The notes: generated from the sequence alone by a model not told the origin. Shown: positions 1 through 9,317, counted from the stretch's first letter. The stretch is DNA of 64,000 bases from PALSA-1006 sp041660815 (GCA_041660815.1 JBAZVN010000003.1:1-64000); one strand, 5' to 3'. Numbers and translations are program-made.

Positions 1-1090
1 ACTAGGTTTTGCGCCAACGTTTAGCTATACCGGCTTCGCCACCGGCGATACCGATGCGACGTTAAGCAACACCGGCGCGGCTTATGATTTTAGTCATGTG
101 GCGACAGCAAGCAAGGTGACGGTTTCTGGACTAGCACTGAGTGCCATCACCGGAACTGGACTCACAACAGATTACGCGTTGAGTGCCAACAGTAAATTTG
201 TTGCGGCAACGATCACGACGGCAACGTTAACACCCACGCTCACCAATACTTCAGTCACTAAAACCTATAACGCGACCACCGCGGCGCCAGTCGGTTTTGC
301 GCCAACGTTTAGCTATACCGGCTTCGCCACCGGCGATACCGATGCGACGTTAACCAACACCGGCGCAGTTTATGATTTTAGTCATGTGGCGACAGCGACT
401 AAAGTGACGGTTTCAGGCTTGGCGCTGAGTGCCATCACCGGAACTGGACTCACAACAGATTACGCGTTGAGTGCCAACAGTAAATTCGTCGCCGCCACAA
501 TCACCACTGCAACGTTAACCCCAACGCTCACCAATACTTCAGTCACTAAAACCTATAACGCCACCACTGCGGCGCCAGTCGGTTTTACACCGACGTTTAG
601 CTATACCGGGTTCGCTACCGGCGATACGGATGCGACGCTAACCAACACCGGCGCGGCTTATGATTTTAGTCATGTGGCGACAGCGACTAAAGTGACGGTT
701 ACAGGACTAGCACTGAGTGCGATCACCGGAACAGGATTCACAACAGATTACGCATTGAGTGCAAATAGTAAATTTGTTGCGGCAACGATCACGACGGCAA
801 CGTTAACACCCACGCTCACCAATACTTCAGTCACTAAAACCTATAACGCCACCACCGCGGCGCCAGTCGGTTTTGCGCCCACTTTTAGCTTCACCGGTTT
901 CGTGACCGGCGATACCAATGCGACGTTAAGCAACACCGGCGCGGCTTATGATTTTAGTCATGTGGCAACTGCGAGCCGGGTAACAGTGTCCGGCTTGGGT
1001 ATTGCTACGATCACCGGAACAGGACTAGCAACAGACTACTCATTGAGTTCAAACAGTAATTCAACACCCGCCAATATCACCCCGGCAACG
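1..1090 (+). repeat. 288-bp coding tandem repeat, about 3.7 copies
   Basis: Copies start near bases 5, 293, 581 and 869, giving an exact 288-bp period (96 codons). The first three copies differ by only a few substitutions and the fourth decays after about base 1020. The array continues to the left of the window. Such near-identity implies recent amplification or gene conversion, and copy number could vary between strains or be collapsed in an assembly. Confidence 0.93.
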
Positions 1091-4000
1091 CTCACCTATA
1101 CCGCCAATCTCTCTAACCGCCTATATGGCGCAGCCAAGCAAATACTCACCGGTAAAGTGACTGGCTTTGCGGCAAACGAGACGCTTGCCACAGCGACAAC
1201 GGGTAGTGCTGTTTTTTCATCAACCGCCACGGTTTTCAGCAACGTTGGCAGCTATAACATTACCGGATCCGGACTTACCGCAAATTTTGGCAACTACACT
1301 TTTGCCCAGGCAGCAGCCAACAATACCGCACTGACCATCAACAAGGCGTTACTCACCGTAACGGCGAGCAATAAAACCAAAACCTATGGTGCAACGCAAA
1401 TCTTTACGGGGACATCTTTTACGTCAACCGGATTGGCCAACAGTGACACCATCGGCAGTGTTAGCCTAGTCAGTGACGGCTCGATTGCCAGCGCTGGAGT
1501 GACCGGAGGGCCTTACGCAATTATCCCGAGTACAGCAAACGGTGGTAGCTTTGACGCCAGCAACTACACCATCAATTATGTAAATGGTAAATTGACCGTT
1601 ACCCGGGCCGTACTGGAAATAACTGCGGACAGCACCAGCAAAGTGTTCGGCGACTCGCTAAGCTTTAATGGAAGTGAGTTCAGCAGTATCGGACTCAAAA
1701 ATGGCGAAAGCATTGGCACTGTCAGCTTGGCAAGTAGCGGCTCAATTGATACTGCAAGTGTCGCGGGTGGGCCCTACGCAATCACCGCAAGCGCTGCCGC
1801 AGGTGGAAATTTTGATGCCACCAATTACAGCATCAGTTATGTGCCCGGAACTTTGAATATAACCGCGATTGGATTACTGGGAATTACCGCGAACTCGGTG
1901 GCAAAAACCTATGATGGATTGGCATTCACGGGAGGCAATGGCGTTAAATATTCCGGCTTCAGGGTGGGAGATACGGCTGCAAATTCACTTACCGGAACAA
2001 TTAGTTATGGCGGTACTTCACAGAACGCTATCAATGCCGGAACTTATAGCATCATCCCGGGCGGACAAAGCCCGATCAATAGCAATTACACCCTTAGCTA
2101 TGTTAATGGCACGTTAAAGGTATCCCCAGCCTCGCTCAACATTGAGGCCGACAGTAAAACCAGATTGTATGGCGCGGCAAATCCATTATTCAGCGCAACT
2201 TATACCGGATTGGTAAACGGCGATACTGCTGCCGCACTTGGCGGCACGCTGGTAATTTCCACGCTGGCCGAGCCGGGCTCCAACGTGGGAAATTATGCAA
2301 TTGTCCCCAGTGGCCAAAGCTCCTCAAATTACACGATTGATTATGTAAGCGGTGATCTCAGTATCTCGCCAACACACCTGACCATTAGCGCGAATGAGCT
2401 GAGTAAAAACTATGGTGCAAGCGATCCCGCACTGACTTTTGAAACTCTCGGACTAGAAAACGGCGACCTTGCCGCAAACGTATTTTCCGGCGCATTGACT
2501 CGCAGCAGCGGAGAGAGTGTTTCAGAGACGCTACACACCATCACACAAGGCAATTTAGCCGCCAATAATAATTACATTGTGAGCAGTTTTACCGACAGTA
2601 CACTCGCCATCACACCGCGTGCCGTTACCATCACGGCGAGTGCCGGGCAGAATAAAATTTACGGCAATGCTGATCCGGTTAGCTTCACCTACACGCATTC
2701 TGATTTGGGAGCAGGTATCGAATTAAGCGGTACACTTGATCGCGTATCGGGTGAAAATACCGGCAGTTATGCGATTAACCAGGGCACGCTGACGGATGCC
2801 AACAACAGCAATTATTTACTAAGCTATGCGGGAAATAATTTTGCGATAACACCAAAAACACTGATCGTCAGCGGCATTACCGTCAGCAACAAAACCTATG
2901 ATGGAACATCCTCCGCCACAGCCAATACAGATATGGCGCTCTACTCCGGCCTGGTCAGCGGCGACGCAATTTCAATCAGCAGTACTGCCAGCTTTGCCGA
3001 TAAAAATGTCGCCCATAATAAAACCGTGTTGCTAAGCAACAGCTACGCTGGAGCAGCGCTTACTAATTACAGCATCACCGATCAAACCAATACCACAGCG
3101 AATATCACCCCGCGCACGCTGACTATCAGTGCCACGGCTGAAAATAAAGTGTATGACGGATTGACCCATGCGGTCGCTCAATTGACGGATGACCGCCTCG
3201 CCAACGACGTTTTAGTGATTAACGGCAGTGCGGATTTTTCCGATACCTACACGGGAAATAACAAAACCGTAGTAGTGAATTCGATCACATTGACTGGCAC
3301 AGACTCTGCCAACTATAACTTCAACACCCAGACCTCCAGCACGGCAAATATTACCGCGGCTCCGCTTGAGATAAAGGTAAATAACGCCACTCGACAATAT
3401 GGCACGGTAAACCCAAGTTTTGACGCTACTTATGTCGGATTGCAAAACGGTGAAACACCATTCGCAATTGATGGCACGTTAGCTATCTCCACCTCCGCCA
3501 TTCCCGGTTCCAATGTGGGTGACTATAGCCTCACGGCTTCCGGCCAAAATTCAATAAACTATGCGATCAGCTATACCCCTGGAAGCTTCAGCATCACACC
3601 CGCACCATTAATCGTTACCGCCAATATTCAAAGCAAAGTTTTCGGCACAACTGATCCAGCCTTAACTTTCACCACGCAAGGCTTAATCAGCAATCCGGCA
3701 CTGGGCGTAGTCAATACACAAAGCGACGCGCTCTCCGGAGTACTGTCGCGCACGAGCGGCGAATCTGTTTTAGGCGGACCTTACACGATTAACCAGGGCA
3801 CGCTCGCCGCGAATAACAACTACTCAATGAATTTCGTAAGCAATCGCTTTCTGATCACCACTGCCCCACTGGAACCGCATTTAGGCGGAACCGCTGCGCA
3901 ACTCGATTTATCCGGTTTCGTTAACAATCAAACCTATTTTAGAAACGGCGGGTTTTGGCATATCTCGCTTAACCCGAACAATGCCGATGTCGGATTTGAT

Positions 4001-4096
4001 GTAGGGCGCGGCGAGAACAGCTTGAAATCCCGCCTCGAAGAGCGCCTGGATATTTGCGGGGCAAACGCAACGGGAGGCAGTTGTGAAACCTGGTAA
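1..4096 (+). CDS. 3' part of a two-partner-secretion exoprotein (TpsA) with YDG/MBG repeats
   Basis: The frame is open from base 2, in register with the repeats, so the start and the N-terminal TPS secretion domain lie outside the window. The visible 1364 or so residues are almost all repeats. First come about 3.7 copies of a near-identical 96-residue YDG-type unit (motifs VTKTYNATTAAP, TGDTDATL, YDFSHVAT). Then follow about ten diverged MBG-type units of roughly 80 residues, each with a K-(T/V)-Y/F-G/D entry, a GLxNGD motif and an NYxIxYVxG exit. The tail ends in Cys-8 residues-Cys-Glu-Thr-Trp. The next gene is a TpsB transporter, so this is very probably a secreted, surface-exposed adhesin or filament. 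The substrate or partner is unknown. The Cys pair resembles the C-terminal disulfide loop that tethers HMW1-type adhesins, which is inference. Confidence 0.88.
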   Translation, partial: LGFAPTFSYTGFATGDTDATLSNTGAAYDFSHVATASKVTVSGLALSAITGTGLTTDYALSANSKFVAATITTATLTPTLTNTSVTKTYNATTAAPVGFAPTFSYTGFATGDTDATLTNTGAVYDFSHVATATKVTVSGLALSAITGTGLTTDYALSANSKFVAATITTATLTPTLTNTSVTKTYNATTAAPVGFTPTFSYTGFATGDTDATLTNTGAAYDFSHVATATKVTVTGLALSAITGTGFTTDYALSANSKFVAATITTATLTPTLTNTSVTKTYNATTAAPVGFAPTFSFTGFVTGDTNATLSNTGAAYDFSHVATASRVTVSGLGIATITGTGLATDYSLSSNSNSTPANITPATLTYTANLSNRLYGAAKQILTGKVTGFAANETLATATTGSAVFSSTATVFSNVGSYNITGSGLTANFGNYTFAQAAANNTALTINKALLTVTASNKTKTYGATQIFTGTSFTSTGLANSDTIGSVSLVSDGSIASAGVTGGPYAIIPSTANGGSFDASNYTINYVNGKLTVTRAVLEITADSTSKVFGDSLSFNGSEFSSIGLKNGESIGTVSLASSGSIDTASVAGGPYAITASAAAGGNFDATNYSISYVPGTLNITAIGLLGITANSVAKTYDGLAFTGGNGVKYSGFRVGDTAANSLTGTISYGGTSQNAINAGTYSIIPGGQSPINSNYTLSYVNGTLKVSPASLNIEADSKTRLYGAANPLFSATYTGLVNGDTAAALGGTLVISTLAEPGSNVGNYAIVPSGQSSSNYTIDYVSGDLSISPTHLTISANELSKNYGASDPALTFETLGLENGDLAANVFSGALTRSSGESVSETLHTITQGNLAANNNYIVSSFTDSTLAITPRAVTITASAGQNKIYGNADPVSFTYTHSDLGAGIELSGTLDRVSGENTGSYAINQGTLTDANNSNYLLSYAGNNFAITPKTLIVSGITVSNKTYDGTSSATANTDMALYSGLVSGDAISISSTASFADKNVAHNKTVLLSNSYAGAALTNYSITDQTNTTANITPRTLTISATAENKVYDGLTHAVAQLTDDRLANDVLVINGSADFSDTYTGNNKTVVVNSITLTGTDSANYNFNTQTSSTANITAAPLEIKVNNATRQYGTVNPSFDATYVGLQNGETPFAIDGTLAISTSAIPGSNVGDYSLTASGQNSINYAISYTPGSFSITPAPLIVTANIQSKVFGTTDPALTFTTQGLISNPALGVVNTQSDALSGVLSRTSGESVLGGPYTINQGTLAANNNYSMNFVSNRFLITTAPLEPHLGGTAAQLDLSGFVNNQTYFRNGGFWHISLNPNNADVGFDVGRGENSLKSRLEERLDICGANATGGSCETW

Positions 4097-5786
4097 TAAA
4101 TACTCAATGTTAAAAAGAAAATGGTTGAAATCGCGATTAAGCATTCTTCGTCACTCCGGGCTGTTACTCGGACTGTGCTTCTCCACCCCGTTGCTGGCAT
4201 TAGACACAACTCAGCCACAACCCCCAGTACAAGAGCAACAAAACGATACTCAACGCTTCGACATTACACATTTTAACGTCGAGGGGAATACGCTATTAAA
4301 TATCAATATAATCAATGAGTTGCTAGATGAATTCAGCGGGGCACAGCGAAGCTATAACGACATTCAACTCGCCATCAACGCCCTCACAGGCGGCTATCGC
4401 AAAGCCGGATATTATTTGGTATGGGTTACTGCACCCGAGCAATCCCTCGATCAAGGCAGCGTGACACTTCACGTAACCGAAGGTCATATAGGCAACATTA
4501 CACTGACAGGTAACCAGCATTTTTCTGATGCCAATATTCGCGCCAGCCTACCCTTGCTACAAACCGATAGCGCTCCCCGTGCCGTTAAAATTTCTGCCAA
4601 TGCCCAGCTTGCCAACGAAAATCCGGCTAAACAAGTCGATATCATTTTGCGCGCTACCAAACAGATTGGCATTGTCGATGCCGAGATTCATGTAATTGAT
4701 GTTAACCCGCTCAAAGCATTTTTAACATTTGACAATACCGGCACCCCGAAAACGGGAAATTACCGGATCGGCGCGGGGGCGCAACATGCCAATATATTTG
4801 ATCTGGATCATGTGGCGACTTTTAATTATTCCACTTCCCCCGAACAGCAAAATCATGTCAGCTTATATAGCGGCAGCTATCGAATTCCACTGTATTCACG
4901 CGATGGCTCGATAGATTTTATTTATGCTTTTTCTGACGTTAACGCGGGTACGACCCAAACCATCGCCGGCCCCCTTTCCTTTTCCGGAAGAGGCGTTGTG
5001 TATGGTATGCGCTATAACCAGTTACTGGCGAGGCATGGCGAATATTCGCAGCGCCTTGTGTTCGGCTGGGACTATCGCGCCTATCAAAATAATTGCTCGC
5101 TGGGAGATTTTGGAGCGGCCGGTTGCGGCCCTGCCGCCAGAGATATTACCGTCAATCCAATGAGCGTCAGTTATAGCGGAAACTGGGAGCAACCCGGACG
5201 CGCCACAGATTTTTTCATCGCGCTATCCAGCAACATTCCCGGTGCAAAAAACGGGCAGGAAATAGACTTTAATTTAGTCCGTCCCAGTCCGAATAATGGC
5301 GCAGATGCATCCTCGCATTATTCAATCTTGCGTTTTGGGGGAAGCTCGCTAAACGCATATACCAATAACTGGCAATCGCGTGCGGCTTTCACTGCCCAGT
5401 ACACGCGGGATGCGCTGATCTCCAGCGAACAATTTAGCATTGCGGGTGCGACTGCCGTGCGCGGTTTTCTGGAACGCGAAGTATCACTGGATACCGGTTA
5501 TCTCACCAATTTGGAACTGTATACCCCCAACTTGATTGGCGATTCCTATGCCAGGTACGGCAGTCTGCGCAGTTTGATATTTTATGACTTCGGCGCTGCG
5601 AGAAAAAATACTCTGCAAGGCGAACCCGCTCAAACTGAAAACATTGCCAGCTTGGGCGCCGGACTGCGCTGGAAAATTCAACGTGACTTTAATTTACGCT
5701 TTGATTGGGCGCTCGTAATGCGCGCTGGTGGAAATACGGAGGCCGGCGATTACCATGGACATCTATCTGTTTATTATGAATTTTAA
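4083..5786 (+). CDS. TpsB outer-membrane transporter (ShlB/FhaC family)
   Basis: This is the outer-membrane pore that exports the preceding exoprotein. The 567 residues comprise a basic, hydrophobic signal peptide cleaved after about residue 39 (PLLA/LD), a POTRA domain around 58-140 (FDITHFNVEGNTLL, GYYLVWV), a second POTRA-like segment, and a C-terminal 16-strand-type barrel ending in YYEF with the terminal Phe typical of BAM substrates. I chose the GTG at 4083 because GGGAGG lies five bases before it; an in-frame ATG at 4107 is the alternative. The GTG start overlaps the end of the exoprotein gene by 14 bases, which implies translational coupling. The stop codon overlaps the convergent permease gene by four bases. 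Confidence 0.93.
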   Translation: MKPGNKYSMLKRKWLKSRLSILRHSGLLLGLCFSTPLLALDTTQPQPPVQEQQNDTQRFDITHFNVEGNTLLNINIINELLDEFSGAQRSYNDIQLAINALTGGYRKAGYYLVWVTAPEQSLDQGSVTLHVTEGHIGNITLTGNQHFSDANIRASLPLLQTDSAPRAVKISANAQLANENPAKQVDIILRATKQIGIVDAEIHVIDVNPLKAFLTFDNTGTPKTGNYRIGAGAQHANIFDLDHVATFNYSTSPEQQNHVSLYSGSYRIPLYSRDGSIDFIYAFSDVNAGTTQTIAGPLSFSGRGVVYGMRYNQLLARHGEYSQRLVFGWDYRAYQNNCSLGDFGAAGCGPAARDITVNPMSVSYSGNWEQPGRATDFFIALSSNIPGAKNGQEIDFNLVRPSPNNGADASSHYSILRFGGSSLNAYTNNWQSRAAFTAQYTRDALISSEQFSIAGATAVRGFLEREVSLDTGYLTNLELYTPNLIGDSYARYGSLRSLIFYDFGAARKNTLQGEPAQTENIASLGAGLRWKIQRDFNLRFDWALVMRAGGNTEAGDYHGHLSVYYEF

Positions 5787-6814
5787 CGCAACATAAATTC
5801 TTTGGACAAACTGAATCCCACAGCAAGAAATATAGGGCCGATGAAAATCCCGACAAATCCGAAGGCAAGCACTCCGCCCAATACGCCAAATAAAACCAAG
5901 ACAAACGGCAACTTGCTACTACGACTGATTAAATAAGGCTTCACAATATTATCCACACTGCTGATCAAAAAAAATCCCCAGAACAGCATAAAAACTCCCC
6001 AGCCCACACTCCCCTGATAAAACAGCCAGAGCACCGCACTTCCCCAAATTATCGGGGGGCCAACGGGAATGAGAGAAAGCAGAGCCGTTCCGGCACCCAG
6101 TAACAAAGCAGCCGGCACACCGGCAATAAAAAATCCAATAGTGGCCACAAACCCTTGCGCCAACGCAGTACCCAAAATGCCATACATGACGCCGCGTACC
6201 GTATTCTGAATAATGCCAAGCACATTTTCCACGTGAGCCCCAACCATTTTTTGCATAACTTGTGTCGCAAAATTTACCAGTGCCGCGCCATCACGATACA
6301 AAAAGAAACACACAAAAGCAGCCAGACTCATTTCAATTACTCCTTGTCCCAGCAATAGACTGCCCGAGAGCAAATAATTTTTGGCGGGTTCTAGCAAGCG
6401 CTTTTCGAGGGCGGTGACTTCATTCATATCGGAGGCCAGCAAATTCCAATAAGTATTGACTGCCTCACCCACAACCGGCACGCCCTTCAACCAGATAGGC
6501 GGATCGGGCGGCCCGAATTCGAGTAGTTGTTTAATGAGCAGATAAGCAGCCGTCACATTATCCGACAAGCTGTACGCCATCATTGCCACGGGAAAAATGG
6601 CGACTAGCGCGAGAGATAGCGTCATCATCAGAGCGGCAATGTTTTGCCTGCCCTGCAATTTTGACAATAACCACGTATACAGCGGCCAGGTCGAAATACA
6701 CATCACCGCTGCAAGTATTGTGGCCGTTAAAAATGGCCGCAGAACAATGAAGCATCCGGCGACCAAAATTAAGACAGCAATTAATTGTGATTTAATTTCA
6801 AAATGTGTGTTCAT
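5783..6814 (-). CDS. AI-2E family transporter (PerM/YhhT-like permease)
   Basis: A 343-residue inner-membrane protein with about eight hydrophobic segments, of the usual length for the AI-2E/UPF0118 family. The N-terminal hairpin (ILVAGCFIVLRPFLTATILAAVMCISTWPLY) and the C-terminal half (GTALLSLIPVGPPIIWG, FVGIFIGPIFLAVG) match the family. Members have been linked to autoinducer-2 export or to ion/solute antiport, and the substrate here cannot be told. An AAGAAG ribosome site lies about seven bases before the ATG. The gene is convergent with tpsB and apparently monocistronic. Confidence 0.85.
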   Translation of the reverse strand: MNTHFEIKSQLIAVLILVAGCFIVLRPFLTATILAAVMCISTWPLYTWLLSKLQGRQNIAALMMTLSLALVAIFPVAMMAYSLSDNVTAAYLLIKQLLEFGPPDPPIWLKGVPVVGEAVNTYWNLLASDMNEVTALEKRLLEPAKNYLLSGSLLLGQGVIEMSLAAFVCFFLYRDGAALVNFATQVMQKMVGAHVENVLGIIQNTVRGVMYGILGTALAQGFVATIGFFIAGVPAALLLGAGTALLSLIPVGPPIIWGSAVLWLFYQGSVGWGVFMLFWGFFLISSVDNIVKPYLISRSSKLPFVLVLFGVLGGVLAFGFVGIFIGPIFLAVGFSLSKEFMLR

Positions 6815-6847
6815 AAACCACTTCTTTCAGATGAACAACTATAACTT

Positions 6848-6922
6848 AATGAAACGACACTCGTAGGAGCGGCTCCAGAGCGTTTCATTATTCGGGGTGG
6901 CGTCAATCACCATGATCGTTAG
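6848..6922. repeat. Dispersed repeat element, copy 1
   Basis: Bases 6881-6922 match the reverse complement of 29969-30010 with three mismatches in 42. Next to this block is the sequence CGTAGGAGCGGCT, also present beside the other copy. In this copy the CGTAGGAGCGGCT part is bracketed by a perfect 9-bp inverted repeat, AATGAAACG at 6848-6856 and CGTTTCATT at 6881-6889. It lies between the permease gene and the 3' end of the DUF3494 gene. It looks like a REP-type mobile intergenic element. Confidence 0.7.
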
Positions 6923-6927
6923 CATGT

Positions 6928-7749
6928 TTAGGGAGCCGGTTGCGTCAACGCATTTCCATCCAGGCTTACTGCGGTTTGTGCCAGTAAACGGCTGTTTGCT
7001 GTTGCGCCGGTTTTTAAGGTAATTGATGTTTGCGATAAAATCACGCCTTCCATATGTGCAGTGGTTCCAACATCAACCGCACCGGCAACCTGCCAAAAAA
7101 TATTCTTGGGCAATGCGCCACCGCTTAAAATTATTTTTGCCCCGTTTGCTTGTGTTATACCCTGCGCCACCTGAAATATCCACACATCGTTGGCGCCGCC
7201 ATTCAGCGTGACATCAGATGGAATGAGCACTGCCGTACCCCACTTATAAGTTGCCGGAGGAAGCGTCATGCCACCGATAATACCGGCACCCACTTCAATA
7301 TAGTCTGCCGCACGTCCTGCTGCATCGGTATAGGCCGTGAGCATATTATTCACAGCTGTGGTCATATTTGACGGTGTGGGCACTGCATAATCGGCTGCAA
7401 ACAAATGCCCGGTGACCAAAGACGAAGTGGAAAAAACGTTGCTAGAATCCGCAATTAAAGAAAATCCGGTAATAAAACTAGCCGCTGCGGGGCTGATGCC
7501 AATATCTCCGGTGACTGCTGTTGCGCCCGTCGTTGCAATAGCGGTTTTCGCCAAAATGACATAGTTTCCAGAGGTTCCCAGTACAACGGGTGAAGGGCCA
7601 TGACCGGCACCATTTAAACCTGTGCCCACACCTACTGCACTGGGAGCAGCCAAGATCGAGCTCCCGCCACCTCCGCATCCTGAAACCGAAAGGGCGCCTA
7701 GTAGAACTAACGGTAGGCATAATTTTGAAAATAGTGGGGGCGTATTCAT
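6928..7749 (-). CDS. DUF3494 ice-binding-like lipoprotein
   Basis: A 273-residue exported protein. The N-terminus is a lipoprotein signal with lipobox VSGC (Cys25) followed by a Gly/Ser linker. The rest is one DUF3494 domain, the beta-solenoid fold of ice-binding proteins: NYVILAKTAIATTG, TAVTGDIGISPAAAS, TGHLFAADYAVPTP, YKWGTAVLIPSDVTLNGG, WIFQVAQGI, NIFWQVAGAVDVGT. Many DUF3494 proteins bind ice or act as adhesins, and ice binding here is untested. The start at 7749 is set by AGGAG seven bases upstream. The frame is open further upstream to 7863, but those codons lie in the mRNA leader and include a terminator-like hairpin. It is divergent from the Crp/Fnr gene. Confidence 0.86.
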   Translation of the reverse strand: MNTPPLFSKLCLPLVLLGALSVSGCGGGGSSILAAPSAVGVGTGLNGAGHGPSPVVLGTSGNYVILAKTAIATTGATAVTGDIGISPAAASFITGFSLIADSSNVFSTSSLVTGHLFAADYAVPTPSNMTTAVNNMLTAYTDAAGRAADYIEVGAGIIGGMTLPPATYKWGTAVLIPSDVTLNGGANDVWIFQVAQGITQANGAKIILSGGALPKNIFWQVAGAVDVGTTAHMEGVILSQTSITLKTGATANSRLLAQTAVSLDGNALTQPAP

Positions 7750-7786
7750 GTGTGTGACTCCTGATTTGATTGTTTTTGCATCCCAT

Positions 7787-7826
7787 AAAAAAAATGCCCG
7801 GGAACATAGGGGGCGTCTCCGGGCAT
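7787..7826 (-). terminator. Terminator-like hairpin in the 5' leader of the DUF3494 gene
   Basis: On the minus strand a perfect 8-bp stem (ATGCCCGG with CCGGGCAT, + strand 7794-7801 and 7819-7826) is followed directly by a run of eight T. It sits 38 bases upstream of the DUF3494 start. No minus-strand gene lies upstream that it could terminate, so it is placed like an attenuator. An upstream pairing GGTGTT/AACACC lies near 7838-7865. What would control it is not visible. Confidence 0.55.
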
Positions 7827-7898
7827 CCAACTTACAGGTGTTTAATAAGGGAGTATTCAACACCCGCGTTCATTGTTAGCTTTAACAGTGCCTAGGTC

Positions 7899-7914
7899 TG
7901 TTCGATAACGAACA
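7899..7914. promoter_or_regulatory. Palindromic operator candidate in a divergent promoter region
   Basis: TGTTCG and CGAACA form perfect 6-bp arms around ATAA. The 16-bp dyad has the size and symmetry of a Crp/Fnr-class site and lies between the DUF3494 gene and the Crp/Fnr-type gene, about 150 and 126 bases from their starts. Binding by the neighbouring regulator is inference. Confidence 0.5.
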
Positions 7915-8039
7915 TATCTTCACGGGAATAGTGCTCTATAATGAAAAACATGATGTAGCCCCCTTGGGCTTATCCTTGCTAATCCGGCGCTGATAAAACA
8001 ACTGGCCATCTCACAAAGCTGCAAAAAAACAGTCAGTGA

Positions 8040-8882
8040 GTGGCCGTAGACAAATCTAGCTCCACATTGGTTGTACGCACCGGAGACACAAAATTGACCG
8101 CCCCCCCCTTCCGTCTTTCCCGAAAAAATATTGCCGCAGAGCCAGGTGTAAACCATCTGCTGGCCGCACTGCCGCCGGAGATAGTTGGGCGAATTTTTCC
8201 GCAACTGGAGTTAGTCGCAATGCCGCTCGGACATGTTCTACATGAATCAGGCGGGTTGCTGCAACATGTGTATTTCCCAACCACCGCCATCGTTTCTTTG
8301 CATTACATATTGGAAGATGGTGCCTCCGCAGAAATTGCCGGGGTGGGCAATGAAGGACTGATCGGCCTTGCCTTGATTATGGGCGGCAACACTACTCCAA
8401 GTATTGCCTCTGTAATAACCGCTGGGCATGGCTACCGCCTGAAAGCGAACCTGATGCTTGAAGAATTTAATCGTGGCGGCCCGATGATGCAGTTAATGTT
8501 GAAATACATTCAGGCAATGATGACCCAAATATCGCAAACCGCAGTGTGTAATCGCCGCCATTCCGTAGAGCAGCAATTGTGCCGCTGGTTGCTGCTAACG
8601 CTGGACAGATTACCGTCCAACGAATTGACCATGACTCAGGAATTGATCGCAAGCATGCTGGGGGTGCGCCGGGAAGGTATTACCGAAACCGCAGGCAACT
8701 TGCAACGTGAAGGATTAATCAGTTACCGGCGCGGCCATATCACCGTGTTAAATCGCAAAGGCTTGGAAACACATACCTGCGAATGTTACGCAGTTGTCAA
8801 AAAAGAATTTCAGCGCTTACTCCACAGCCCGGCAGCCGCACCCGCTCCGGTGCGAATTTCTGTGACTAACAGCTATCTCTAG
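8040..8882 (+). CDS. Crp/Fnr family transcriptional regulator (CECY-tailed type)
   Basis: A 280-residue cytoplasmic regulator. An N-terminal cyclic-nucleotide-binding-like beta-roll spans about 40-150 (GHVLHESG, HVYFPTTAIVSLHYILEDGASAEIAGVGNEGLIG). A C-terminal winged helix of the Crp type spans about 175-245 (QQLCRWLLLTLDRL, TMTQELIASMLGVRREGITETAGNLQREGLI). It ends with the CECY motif and VVKKEFQRLL seen in a large proteobacterial subfamily. No Fnr-type Fe-S cysteines are visible and the ligand is unknown. The GTG start has no clear ribosome site; a TTG at 8094 just before the conserved part is possible. Nine bases separate it from the next gene, so it probably leads the KaiC-like operon. 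Confidence 0.88.
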   Translation: MAVDKSSSTLVVRTGDTKLTAPPFRLSRKNIAAEPGVNHLLAALPPEIVGRIFPQLELVAMPLGHVLHESGGLLQHVYFPTTAIVSLHYILEDGASAEIAGVGNEGLIGLALIMGGNTTPSIASVITAGHGYRLKANLMLEEFNRGGPMMQLMLKYIQAMMTQISQTAVCNRRHSVEQQLCRWLLLTLDRLPSNELTMTQELIASMLGVRREGITETAGNLQREGLISYRRGHITVLNRKGLETHTCECYAVVKKEFQRLLHSPAAAPAPVRISVTNSYL

Positions 8883-8891
8883 GATCAATAT

Positions 8892-9317
8892 ATGGACACA
8901 AGCAAAACACAGCGCCATAAACTCATCAAAAACCTTATGGGAAGACACGCCGAAAAAGTGTCTGAAGCATCCATCACACTTTGGGAATTATTGGCTATTC
9001 AAATTACCTCGATTGTTGGCGAAGGTGGATTTAATTCTCTTTTCACCCGCAGCGTGTTGCTAACCCAAACCTCATTTTCCTGGCTGGAGGTTAACCCTTT
9101 AGCGCTGCTGACTGCCAACCGCTTTACCACTTTAAAAAGATGCTTTGACGGACAAACGCCCGCGTACACCAAAGCGGCCAACAGTCAACTGTTGATAACT
9201 TTCACAGATATATTAGCTTCCCTGGTCGGCGAACAAATCACCACCACTATTTTGCATTCTGCTTGGGGCAATGACGTTTCGGACGAATCCGATATGGAGA
9301 AAAAACATGAGCAATAA
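8892..9317 (+). CDS. Unknown protein of the KaiC-like operon
   Basis: I do not recognise a family. The 141 residues are predicted mostly helical and soluble with a short charged tail (DVSDESDMEKKHEQ) and no signal peptide. It lies nine bases after the Crp/Fnr gene and overlaps the KaiC-like gene by 11 bases. It therefore probably works with that ATPase, perhaps as a partner or adaptor. It bears no resemblance to KaiA or KaiB that I can see. Confidence 0.75.
   Translation: MDTSKTQRHKLIKNLMGRHAEKVSEASITLWELLAIQITSIVGEGGFNSLFTRSVLLTQTSFSWLEVNPLALLTANRFTTLKRCFDGQTPAYTKAANSQLLITFTDILASLVGEQITTTILHSAWGNDVSDESDMEKKHEQ

Noticed and set aside
1..1090. Repeat array considered as CRISPR
   Set aside because: The 288-bp period is in frame and fully coding, with no short repeat/spacer alternation.
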